A program made the translations under genes and the position numbers. Shown piece by piece: positions 36,790 to 46,763 of a stretch of 64,000 bases of DNA. The DNA is from Notospermus geniculatus (taxonomy: Eukaryota > Nemertea > Pilidiophora > Heteronemertea > Lineidae), in contig NMRB01000333.1 in the NCBI GenBank assembly GCA_002633025.1, positions 283,449 to 347,448 of the forward strand, read 5' to 3'. The notes under the pieces were generated by a model. The model saw only the letters and a program-made list of their open reading frames with translations, searched no databases and was not told the origin of the DNA. The first letter of the stretch is position 1, and every line of letters starts with the position of its first letter.

Positions 36790-37170
36790 AGCCGTGGTTA
36801 CACTACATAAAAATACCCGTGTTTTTCCAGACCCGTGTCAAACCCGTAGTGCGCGAAAATCCCGGCGAGAGGTCACACCACTACATTGTAGTTGAGTCGC
36901 CCGGCGACCGTTGCGCTGCATGCACTGACTCTTCAGTCATTCCTCTATTGGCCCACATTGTTGGAGGCGCGAAAACGACGTCACTTAATGGCTGCGCCAT
37001 CTGTAGCCGTGCTAAAGAACTAATGAGACACGGGGATTTCGAAAAGCACGGCGAGATTGCCGTGTTCCAGAAAGGAACCCGTGTTTTTCAGACATGGGTT
37101 TCTTGAAGCCTGGTAATTCATAGGTGTGACCGCAAAAAAACCGGGGATTTTATGTAGTGTAACCACGGCT
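36790..37170. mobile_element. TIR element with TA flanks (AGCCGTGGTTACACTAC)
   Basis: AGCCGTGGTTACACTACATA at the left matches TATGTAGTGTAACCACGGCT at the right, with TA adjoining both. Subterminal words (ACCCGTGTTTTTC / GAAAGGAACCCGTG) also repeat. It resembles the 31697-32251 element in its terminal words. Confidence 0.75.
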
Positions 37171-37173
37171 AGT

Positions 37174-37290
37174 GTCCAACATACAGCACAAAAAACGGCA
37201 CACAAAATGATACTAAAGAGAGTAAAGTCGTCTCCCCTCCTAATTTCGCAAATTTTCGCCCCCAACCGGGGTCTCCCTCAGGCAATTTCT
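37174..37290 (-). repeat. Dispersed repeat, CCTGAGGGAGACCCC version
   Basis: It matches the copy at 33192-33308 (CAAAAAACGGCACACAAAAT, then AAAGTCGTCTCC, then CCCCAACCGGGGTC). It directly abuts the TIR element to its left. Confidence 0.55.
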
Positions 37291-37866
37291 AGTAGAGATC
37301 CCAGAAGGAAATCAAACATTATCATACTTTCATTGCCAGTTTGAATTTCACCAAAAAGTTTCGCTCGCAAAGTTTGCACAAACCCTGTCACATACCATAA
37401 GTTTTCATTGGCTAGTACTCACTAAGAGCCTTTTAATGACTATATATTTCATACAGTGTAAGTTAGGTTTTGTGCATATTTTCAAATTTGACAGATTGTG
37501 TTGACCGTTAATGTACGTACCTGTTTCTGTATAAACTTAGCACTTTATGTATCTCAACAGCAGTAATTATCGTACTTTAACATTAAAGTGGCCACTTAAG
37601 AGTCTTCAGGCTCAGCCAATTACAATCATAATGACTGTGAAGGGAGACTGTACGTGATTTAAATATACAAACAAAATCTCAATTTTCATAATACTGATAA
37701 TCTCAAATATCTCAGCAAACTCACAGCAGATTTTGATAAAATGAACACCACAACATTGAAGGTCTTCCCTACCCCAGGGTAAGAAAAGTTACGAAGTCCT
37801 GACACTGTTATGCTTTTGGTAAGTGTGTGACAATGTTGGAGGAGCTAGATCAAAGTGGCGAAGCAG

Positions 37867-38033
37867 GTGTAACAGTAAAGAATGTCCCCCTGTAGAAAGT
37901 GTCCCCTTGTATTGTTCAATGACGGATTAAGGTGCATGGCTATAGAAGCCAATCACCAGAGGTTAGAATGTAACAATAGGATCTTTTGTTGCTGGGACAG
38001 TTTTTCGTAGGGATATTCTTTCCTTTCACACTG
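37867..38033. mobile_element. MITE-like element, GGTGTAACAGTAAAGAATGTCC family, intact
   Basis: The ends are GGTGTAACAGTAAAGAATGT and ATATTCTTTCCTTTCACAC, inverted. It is the uninterrupted form of the composite at 44489-45052, so it supplies empty sites for both elements nested there (TTAA at 37927-37930). Confidence 0.75.
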
Positions 38034-38261
38034 CGATTTTGATGCATTATCAGCCTACCATCTGACAGTGTCCGTTTACTTCTGTCCAGCACTGTACTTA
38101 TACCAAGACTCGGTATGGTTGGGTATTTCTGCTGCCTTCTCCTGTCAACTATGGAATTTTTGGTCGGTTATTTTAGCTTTGAGGCATTTTCGGTATTCTC
38201 TCATGCTGCTGAATGTGTCATACTCAAATCATCGAAGAACCTAGGTCAATATCAGTTTCTC

Positions 38262-38705
38262 CATTCGGAACGACCTGAGGTGAACTGCTTATCTGTCACT
38301 GGGCGGCGCATTTCACCTCGGACACAAGTCCAAGGCAGCCATATCAACAAACCCACGTGACCGCCGGCGTCACGACCGTGGGACTCTTTCCCTGAATTTT
38401 GGCATGTAAATATGTTCAACCAGATTTGTTGGATAAGTTGAGGCATTATATATAAACTTACCGGTATCTCACATAATCTGCCAATTATTGATCAATAACG
38501 CAGCATTTTTGTGTGACCTATTTAGTTCATGCGCAGAGTGCTGCCGGTGTGATGAGGCGAATTATTACCGCATCACAAAACTCAGAAACGCGTTGCAATC
38601 GTTGCGCGTTCAAGATGGCTGCCTTGGAATTGTGTCCGAGGGCAAATGCGAGTGACGGAAATTGCCGAGCAGTTGCCTTCGGAAGTTCCGAATGCAGTTT
38701 CTCGT
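38262..38705. mobile_element. Foldback element with CAAGATGGCTGCC-like arms
   Basis: The left arm (about 38262-38342, GGACACAAGTCCAAGGCAGC) pairs with the right (about 38614-38705, GGCTGCCTTGGAATTGTGTC). The ATGGCTGCC phrase mimics a YY1-type promoter and a start codon, but it belongs to the repeat. Confidence 0.65.
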
Positions 38706-39152
38706 GAACTGTAAAAAAAATAGCAGTGGGCTGCTGCTGTAGATATCGACAAGGGCATGCTTAAAACTGCTTTGGGCTTACTCCTACTGATATAACTGGC
38801 GATATATATACAAGCAGTGTACATTTTTATATGTAAGACAGGTAGATGAACGCTCTGCAAAGGAAGGCGAGAAATAGCAGAGTTTTGAGTGAAGTTTTGT
38901 TTGGTGTGATGATTTTCGCATTGGTTTCTATGGGTCATTCAAAGTTTGGCCGTTTGGTTGTAACTGATTTAGATTTCTGTAACTGATTTAGATTTCTGTT
39001 TAAAGATTATCAGGGGTATTTGGTACAGGTGTGAATGTTAAGCAGTCAAAGGAAAAATGGTTTGTTAAAAGGGTGCCTGAAATGACTTACAGGTGTCTCC
39101 ATTCTTGTTCCTCTCAACATTAGTCAGTTTGTAGACAAACTGATGCAATATA

Positions 39153-39222
39153 AATATATCAAAGTCGTCAAATTTTCGACCGTTCGAAAATTTGCGAATA
39201 CCGGAGACGACTTTGATATATT
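39153..39222. repeat. Short inverted repeat of the AAAGTCGTC family
   Basis: AATATATCAAAGTCGTC pairs with GACGACTTTGATATATT around an AAATTTTCG / CGAAAATTT stem. The flank to the right (TTTTGTGTCGTTTTTTTGTG) is the complement of the dispersed CACAAAAAACGACAC repeat. Confidence 0.65.
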
Positions 39223-39265
39223 TATTTTGTATCACATTTTGTGTCGTTTTTTTGTGCTTTATTTT

Positions 39266-39330
39266 ATTAAGTGGTCTAGTGGCTCGGGTCTCTGGCTCGC
39301 GGTCATGAGATCGGCGGGAGATTTTGGGCA
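39266..39330 (+). mobile_element. Truncated SINE head
   Basis: TCTAGTGGCTCGGGTCTCTG with GGCTCGCGG following matches the A-box half of the SINE at 26926. The B box and body are missing. Confidence 0.5.
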
Positions 39331-39386
39331 GTTCTTTTGCTTCCCTTGCCTCGCTCCACCCGGGTTCTTTGGCAAGATCCTAATAT

Positions 39387-39785
39387 TAGGGAGGTTTCGC
39401 GAATCTGACGAACCACGTTGTACGAAATACGAAATTCAACTTCATTTCCAGGACTTAATGTATTTCTGGTGATGGTTGCTACCACAAATGTCCCTGCCGC
39501 CAGTGCGTCTTGTAGCATATCATGTAAGACCGATCGAGGGAGTTATGGGGCATGCATCTTGAATTTTTAAATTTCCACTTCGTATCTACGAAGTGGAAAC
39601 GAAAGATAAATTTCAAAGTTTAATATACACCGTAACTTTACCGGTCTAATGTCATACGCTAAAAGACGCTCTTACAGCAGGCGATATTTGTGGTACCAAC
39701 CATCTCCTGAAATGCCTACGTCCTGAAATGAAGTCCAATTTCGTATTTCGTACTTCGTGTTTTGTCAGATTTGCGAAACCTCCCT
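39387..39785. mobile_element. Foldback element, AGGGAGGTTTCGCGAATCTG ends
   Basis: Almost the whole 400 bp is self-complementary: AGGTTTCGCGAATCTGACG and TGTCAGATTTGCGAAACCT at the ends, and TTTCCACTTCGTA / TACGAAGTGGAAA at the tip near 39578-39600. It shares its subterminal part with the element at 23899-24775. It is absent from copy B. Confidence 0.8.
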
Positions 39786-41815
39786 ATTGCAAGGGTTCTC
39801 ACGACCTAGAGCTGCCCTGTCATGACCGCTTTGTCCATTACTGAGTGAAAATGCGACCCGCTCTTGCAAAAATGGGCGCTTGTCGCAAGTGACCATCATT
39901 GGTCGTCAGTTATACCCAATGTTATCATTGCTGTCCACTACGATTATAAACCTGCAGAGACGTACATTTTAGGAATTGTATTATAAGGCCGTTTACCCAT
40001 TTCTCTATAGTGACAAGCACCTACTTTGCTGGAGCACGCCACAAATTTGAACACAAGAACTTACTTTCATGGCCGCGTATTTGTTCACACGAACAACAGC
40101 ACACGAAACAGGACACAGGCAGCAGGTTTATGTTGCAAAATACATTTCAGGGGTAACCTTATCTTAAGTCCACCTGCTCTTACAACATTAATATACACTT
40201 TCCGTACGTGTCATCTAGAGTCGCCGAGAAAATTTTTAGTGTGATGTATGGCCTTCCATGTTAAAAAGAGGCAGGCACCTATTTAGTTCACATTGTTGAA
40301 ATTATTGTCAAGAGGGACACACGGTCAATATACAGCTCTCTCGCGAAAACCCTGCGGTGGCGATCAGTCGAGTCTGAACTTTCTATGTCCACAAAACAGT
40401 GTCCGATTATACCATAAAGACATCAAACCCAAAAGGTTTCACTTATGGTTTGCGACATTCTGAGAAAAACGTGATACCCAACGAAATTTTCCATGAAACT
40501 TCTTCCAATTGTTGTATACGATAGCTATGGGTCTTCGCCATGATGTGTGAAAATTCCATACGATTCCATTTAGTAGTTCTTGTGATATGGAACATTTAAC
40601 GGACTGTACCCGTGTGCAAAATGCGTCTCTCGGGTGATCTGTTATACATTTAGATAGGCTACTGTATGTACAGGGATGTGACCAACAGGTTTTTCCAGCC
40701 CTGGCACCTTTATGAATTGGTCATTCTTCACAAATTTGGGCTCAGGGCTAGTGGATTGTTGTATGCTACGGCCACCAACCCAAATTTGATTAGAAATATT
40801 ATTTTAACATGGGAATTAGGGTGAGAGCCATCTGGGGAGAAAATCTGGAACTCATCGGACAAGAAACAGAGTGTGCTCAAGTGGTTCCTTTAGGGTTTGA
40901 TGTCTTTATGATTATACCCAAGAGTAGTGGAATTGCCGGTGTAAACGTGCAAGTACTATACGAGAGAAGGGGCTCACACGAATAAAGACTAGCAAATGCT
41001 CTTAGGCCTACTTCATATTTGTACAGCATTGCCTAGTGCATTTGTATGGCAAAATTCAAGTAAAAGCATTTACTGGTCTTTATTCATATGACCCAAGATC
41101 TCGCTTCCTATATTACTTCAGGATGACATTTTGCTGAGAGGATAATTTGTGTAACCCGAGTGTAAGTTTTCTGTGGCACGGTGCTGCCACAATGAATCGG
41201 AGCTGTCAGCGAGTTGACCAATAGGTGTCACTACGGCCCAATTCAATGCATATAGCGGGCCCAGTCATTATTGATCGAGCAGCAATCACGTAGATTTTCC
41301 TGTACATTGGTCCGCTAGGACTGTGCTGCCATCTGTTGGCAATATCCGCGGGGTGACTGCTCCTATTGCTGGTGGGTGGAAAGACAGTCTTAAATTTACT
41401 CATCAGCAAACTCGATGGGCGTTATTTTTCAAGTCGGATATTATAAACTGCTCCATTGCACCGGAAATTGAACAAGTAATCACCAATGGTTTCCATTTAC
41501 CCATCATTTTCTCTATGTTACCAATGTGTTATATGTTTCTTAATAAAAGAATGGTCGTTTCAAGATGTTAAAAAGCATCGCTGACACTTGCATGTTAGGT
41601 TGAATTGTAATAAAGATTGTTTTCTAACATACTTCAGATGAACGCTGTTTCAGCAAGGGTTTTTAATGCTTATATGTAGATGGAACCAATAGTTTAGGTA
41701 ATATATTTATTATGTGAAATTTGTAAGTGCTGTCATGTGAATAATCACTTCTTTTCTTGAGATGAGAAGCTTTGCTTCTTTTTATCAAGAGAAGGCTGTT
41801 ACAGCCTGAAATATA

Positions 41816-42807
41816 CACTGCAAAAAATATTTTCTTATTTTTTCTTACTTTCTTGGGAGTGAGACAAGAAAATCTGTAATTTTTAGCTCACTCGTGAGCT
41901 TTTATACCGTCCGGCGGTGTCCGTCGTCGTCGTCCGTTAGCAGGGCACGTTTCGTAACCGCTGGAGCTATATTGATCTGAAACTTGGTACATATATACCC
42001 CTAGGTCAGATGACCTATGACACCAAGTTTCGGTCCGATTCGATTCTTGGCTTGGCCTCCAACTCCTGAACTAATGACTGGATCGTCTCCAAATTTTTAT
42101 CATAGGTGTATCTAATTAGGATACATAACATATATAACGGGTTTTTGATTTGACGTCCTTTTCAAGGTCACAGAGGTCAAAGTTCTACAAAAGTGACGAA
42201 CCTGCCACAGGTTCTCATTATTTCACTGAGCATCTTCATATCTTGCATAAACATGTATTAGAGGGGTACCTTCAAAATTACCGAGTTTCGGTCCGATCGG
42301 ACATCCAATATGGCCGCCAGATGGCGTAACCTGAAAATCGACCAAGTGCTATAACTCAGGAACGGGCTTGACCCAGAGTTCTCGAACTTGATATTTACCT
42401 CCCACTAGGTGACCTTTAGGCCTACAAGCACGTCAAATTTCGGCCTGATTAAACTTCCAATATGGCCGCCAGGTGACGTAACCCGAAAATCATCAAATGT
42501 GCTGTAACTCAGGAACGACTTGACCCAGAGTGCTCCAATGTGCTATGTGGCTCCCTCTAGATGACCTTTATGTGCATGTGAAGTTTTGGCCCGATCGGAC
42601 ATCCAATATGGCCGCCAGGTGGCATAACCCAACAATCATTGAATGACCCAGATTGCTCGTAACTGACATGTACCTCTCTGTCATTACACTGTTATGTCCA
42701 AACGAGTGAGCACATGGTCCATGGACCATTTCATTCTTGTGATTTTCTTGTCTCACTCCCAAGAAAGTAAGAAAAAGTAAGAAAATAAGAAAATATTTTT
42801 TCCAGTG
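41816..42807. mobile_element. TA-flanked TIR element with CACTG ends, present only in copy A
   Basis: The left end is CACTGCAAAAAATATTTTCT; the right end is the near complement, ATATTTTTTCCAGTG. A second inverted segment (CTTGGGAGTGAGACAAGAAA) lies just inside. TA flanks both sides (41814-41815 and 42808-42809), and copy B shows the empty site with a single TA at 55980-55981. A GTGAGC repeat like that of 35680-36585 fills the centre. No transposase is present, so this is a non-autonomous Tc1/mariner-like element by target and termini. Confidence 0.85.
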
Positions 42808-43222
42808 TAGCCATAACCAGAAATGTAGCCAAGATCTCGTCACTAACCAGAAATGTAGCCGGTTTTCCTACCAGTTACATTTTTACATGCTCTGTCAACC
42901 AGAAATGTAGCACCGCCCAGAAATGTAGCCCAACCAGAAATGTAGCCGGATCGTCCAGAAATGTAGCCAAGCCTCCCCCAACCAGAAATGTAGCCGAACT
43001 CGTCCAGAAATGTAGCTGAGGTCAAGTTTGGACGAAAGTCGATTCTGATGTATTTATCACATCCCAACTAGGGCTGTTTCTGGTTGGGGCTACATATCGG
43101 GATGGGGGCTACATTTCTGGTTGACAGAGCATGTGAAAAATAAGTGGTAGGAAAACAGGCTACAATTCTGGTTGACGAGGTCTTGGTTACATTTCTGGTT
43201 ATGGCTACATTTCTGGTTGTAA
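42808..43222. repeat. Divergent array of AACCAGAAATGTAGCC units, copy A
   Basis: About nine units of CCAGAAATGTAGCC run in one direction (42808-43020) and at least four face the other way (43085-43222). Spacers such as GGTTTTCCTACCAGT and ATGCTCTGTCA are also mirrored, so the whole is a foldback. The open frame reading GYISG repeats is a by-product. Confidence 0.8.
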
Positions 43223-43773
43223 CAAGGCCCATGTTGCTGAAGAGGATGATTCTCTGAATAAATCTCAGTCAGTCCTTTCAAAATCAATGACTGAAAGTCC
43301 CACAGTATGCCTATGCATGAGGTGCCTCTTTCTCCCTCACAGTCCCCACCTTGATAAGACTGGTGTCCTGTCCAACCTATACATAGCCAGTGGTAACACG
43401 AGGCTGGACTGATACTATATCGAAACAAAAATGGCCGCCATACTTTCATCACTTGAGAAGTTCAACGAGCTGTTATAGCGTGACTAACCCTTCATCAGGT
43501 AAGGTAACATGCTTCAACTCATTCTTTTATGTGTAACAACACTCTCAATGCCTAATTGGTAACTTAGATCATTCAGATACATAGCTTTGAACAGTCTTGT
43601 CGAGCATGCAAAAACGACGTTGCCTAAAGGTCAAAGGTTACATCGGCCGTCGCGAGATACAAAACCTAACGCATACTGTCGGGCTTCAAAAGAAGGCCCT
43701 CGATATGGAACATTTGGGGGTAGGACAGAGACCTTGCTCGCCAAGCCACCGTAGGATATCTGCCTCCATAACC

Positions 43774-44268
43774 TGACTGGTTCCAGCTTCCATTCCTATG
43801 GCTTTACCATGGTAATAGGCGAAGGAACCAGTCTGTAAGTTATGGATCCACAAGTTGACTGGTTCCATCTTCCATCCATATGGCTTTAGCACAGTGAAAG
43901 GATAGGGAACCAGTCAACTTACAGATCCACAAGTCCTACAGGTTGACTGGTTTCATCTCCCATCCCTATGGCTAAAGCGCACTGAAAGGATAGGGAACCA
44001 GTCAACTGATGGATCCACAAGTCCTTTAAGTTCACTGGTTTCATCTCCTATCTCTATGGCTAAAGCACAGTGAAGGAATAGAGAACAAGTCAACTTACGG
44101 ATCCACAATTCCCACAAGTCGACTGGTTTCATCTCCCATCCCTATGGCGAAAGCACAGTGAATGAATAGGGAACCGTTACCAGTCAACTTAAAGAACCAC
44201 AAGTCCTAAAAGTTAACTGGTTTCATCTACCATCCCTATGGATAAAGCACGGTGAAAGGATAGGGAAC
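43774..44268. repeat. Array of six hairpin units (GACTGGTTTCATC...AACCAGTC), copy A
   Basis: Units of roughly 85 bp start at about 43774, 43856, 43941, 44031, 44117 and 44213. Most have GACTGGTTTCATCTCC, then CTATGGCTAAAGCACAGTGA, then GATAGGGAACCAGTCAACTT, so each can form its own stem. Confidence 0.85.
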
Positions 44269-44589
44269 CCCATTCATAGCCTAACCCTGTACTGGCCAAA
44301 GGATCCCACCAAGCTGAAAGGAATTCCGGTAAATTTAAATTGGGCTATGGACCATTTGGCCGGTGATTTTTGCGATACAGATCGACTCAGCCCCAGCAGG
44401 CGGACATCAAGTCCTCCTGCAAAAATGGCGGCAAACCATCTACGCCGCAGGTCCCCCAAAACCGATGTGACGCGCGCTCATCACAAATAGGTGTGATAGG
44501 AAAGAATGTCCCCAGGGAAAACTGTCCTAAGAACAGGAGATCGACCTATTGGTAGATTGGCGATTCGTTTCTATAGCCATGCACCTTAA

Positions 44590-44820
44590 AGGAGTTAGAC
44601 GCCGAAGTTGTAAACAAGCTGGTTTGTTTACAAACATGGTCGACAAACTAGTTTTATTCCTTCGTGCAGGTGGCAGCACATGTGATCGTTAGACTGGTTC
44701 CCGGTCCGATGCAACTCACTCACGATATTCACGTCAGTACATATCACCGACAATAGGTGGCAGCACCGCGTGGATAGAGAGCCAGTGAGTGAGTGTTTAC
44801 AACTTGGACGTCCAGCTCCT
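44590..44820. mobile_element. 231-bp TTAA-flanked TIR element, present only in copy A
   Basis: The ends are AGGAGTTAGACGCCGAAGTT and AACTTGGACGTCCAGCTCCT, flanked by TTAA at 44586-44589 and 44821-44824. Copy B has a single TTAA at 58161-58164 in the same context (CATGCACCTTAA), and the relative at 37867-38033 also has one. The start AGGAG is shared with the element at 26315-26517. Confidence 0.9.
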
Positions 44821-44831
44821 TTAATCCGTCA

Positions 44832-45000
44832 CGTGTGAAAGGAATCCAAGTCCCCCTGGAATCAAAGTCCGGTCTTATTGTTCAGCGAGAGATTATAATG
44901 TATGGCTAGAGAGACCATGACCATTCGAATATAACCTTACAATAGCCGGCTATTGTTTGGCGGATCTGCATTCCTAGGACGCTGATTCCTGTCACACCTG
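44832..45000. mobile_element. MITE-like element, GGTGTAACAGGAATC family, reversed and nested
   Basis: It starts CGTGTGAAAGGAATCCAAG and ends GCTGATTCCTGTCACACC, matching 25519-25687 in reverse. It is shared with copy B (58170-58342) and absent from the relative at 37867, so it inserted before the segmental duplication. Confidence 0.75.
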
Positions 45001-45644
45001 GAACAACAGAAGTGGACACATTTTGCAGGGGGACATTCTTTACTGTTACACCATGAGCCAGTTTCAGTGCACTGCATGGCTACACCAACTACCAGCAACT
45101 TCGTCATCCGGGTTTCGTTGTGGAAAATGTAAACACGCTGCAGGAAGCAGAAGGAATGTTTATCAAAGAATTTTTTTGGTTTATGGTACCTAGCGACTTA
45201 TTGCTCTTGCCACACAGCCACTTCCAGTAATTGCCTTAATATTTTCAAAAATGGTTTAAATGTGTTTAATGGTAGGGTAAGATCTCGAGGCCTCTTGAAA
45301 CGTTTTTGACATCGTTATAACCGAAACAGCTCGGAAACGATTCCCACTAATTCAGCTAACATACAAAGCCCATTTTCAGTGCCGCACCTTAGTGCGCTGT
45401 GCATTTCCAAGTTTGCACAAGTACAGTGCACAAATGGCGACCGAGTCCAGTCATTCACTCCCTCTGCTAATGGCAAAAAGTGAAGTGAGAAGCAAGTGAA
45501 AAGTTAAGTGAGAGGCAGCCTGACGCTGTTTCAGGTTAGTTTTTTCAGGAGGACCACTGGCCATGTGCTCATCAGCTGACCCAAGGGGGTTGACCCAGGG
45601 GACGTGTGGCAGGCTAGTTCACGCACCTTTTCATGGACTTACGG

Positions 45645-45864
45645 GAGAATCCAACTTACCTCGACGCCAGTCCATGTCATAAGAATTTCCTAAGTTCTAA
45701 CAAGACCGTAATGTAGAGGGGTAGCATAATGGTAAATGGAACAGCTAGTGTTATACCTAAGCTGTTCCATCTACCATTATGCTACCCCTACTTTATTACG
45801 ATATTTTTAGAACTTAGGAAATTTTTATGACCTGTGGACTCGCATCGAGGTAAGTTGGATTCTC
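45645..45864. mobile_element. 220-bp palindromic element with about 100-base arms
   Basis: GAGAATCCAACTTACCTCGA (left) pairs with its near complement ending GGTAAGTTGGATTCTC. The arms continue through GGGGTAGCATAATGGTA and GGAACAGCT to a small loop. It lies in a part of copy A that has no counterpart in copy B. Confidence 0.85.
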
Positions 45865-45868
45865 ACGT

Positions 45869-45985
45869 ATCCAACAAAGGGCACAAAAAACGACGCACAA
45901 AATGATAGTAAACATAAAGTTGTCTCCCGAATTTCGCAAAGTTTCAACCCCAACCGGGGTCTTCCTCAGCCACTTTCAATGGACA
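45869..45985 (-). repeat. Dispersed repeat, CTGAGGAAGACCCC version
   Basis: It matches the copies near 33.2 and 37.2 kb (CAAAAAACGACGCACAAAAT, then CCCCAACCGGGGTCTTC). A C-run with an N at 46140 lies 150 bp further on. Confidence 0.55.
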
Positions 45986-46712
45986 TGAAGGAAATAATAG
46001 GTGGAGATGTCAGTTGTTTCAGAGAAACAAGGATCATTGCTTTCAAGCGTTGACCCAGGTGGCCACAATGGCCAGTGACTTTTGAACGTCTTTAAGGTGG
46101 TCGCCGAGGGGGTCCAATCCGCAGAACCCCCCCCCCCCCNCAATCCCCAGAACCCCCCCCCCCCCCGCTCCGTATCCGCCCCTGGACAAATGACACGAAC
46201 GGCACCCCATAGTTTCTCTGGTCGAGTTGACGCCTGACGCATATCCCCATAATTCATCATGATAAAGGTAGATCGTTGGACATGTATTATTTTATTGCTC
46301 CTGTCATGATATGCAGGAGGGCGTCTCCATGAACTTATTAGAATTTATCGATGCGCCGTTTTCCATCGCTTAGATGCATTGACGCGTTTTAGTCGTTACT
46401 TCAGTGAAACAAAACCAAGGCTGCCGTCAGCAACGTATACAGTATTGTAATGATACTGATTGAGTATAGGCTCTTGGTAATAAACTAAAAGTGGAGGAAG
46501 TTGTTGCGTTTTGTTCCAGTTGATATCATCTTCAATTCATACTTGGAAACCGTTTAAAAGTATATTTTAATAGCTTTTTCGCAATGCACGCTCCACGGCG
46601 CGAATAAATTAATGGTTTCTACATGTAGTTGGATGTGATGTTGTAATTACGCAGACAGGTAGTTGACACGAACGAGGACTGAAGGTACAAAATACGTTGG
46701 AACCCGTTTTTC

Positions 46713-46722
46713 TCATAAAAGT
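46713..46722 (+). promoter_or_regulatory. TATA-like box before the PAN-domain gene, copy A
   Basis: TCATAAAAGTGGG lies about 45 bases before the start codon, giving room for a TSS near 46745. The same phrase (TAATAAAAGTGGG) is kept in copy B at 59471-59483. Confidence 0.4.
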
Positions 46723-46763
46723 GGGAACATTACAAGGAACTGGATGTGCTAAACGGGTAAATC

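Larger units (their letters stand above)
44489..45052. mobile_element. Composite MITE-like element (GGTGTRAYAGKAAAGAATGTCC ends) with two nested insertions
   Basis: The ends GGTGTGATAGGAAAGAATGT and ACATTCTTTACTGTTACACC pair. Comparison with the intact relative at 37867-38033 shows two interruptions, at 44590-44820 and 44832-45000. Copy B (58050-58395) has only the second. Confidence 0.75.

Noticed and set aside
42843-43067. Frame with repeated GYISG residues
   Set aside because: It is a by-product of the CCAGAAATGTAGCC array; unit spacing is not kept in multiples of three between the two copies.
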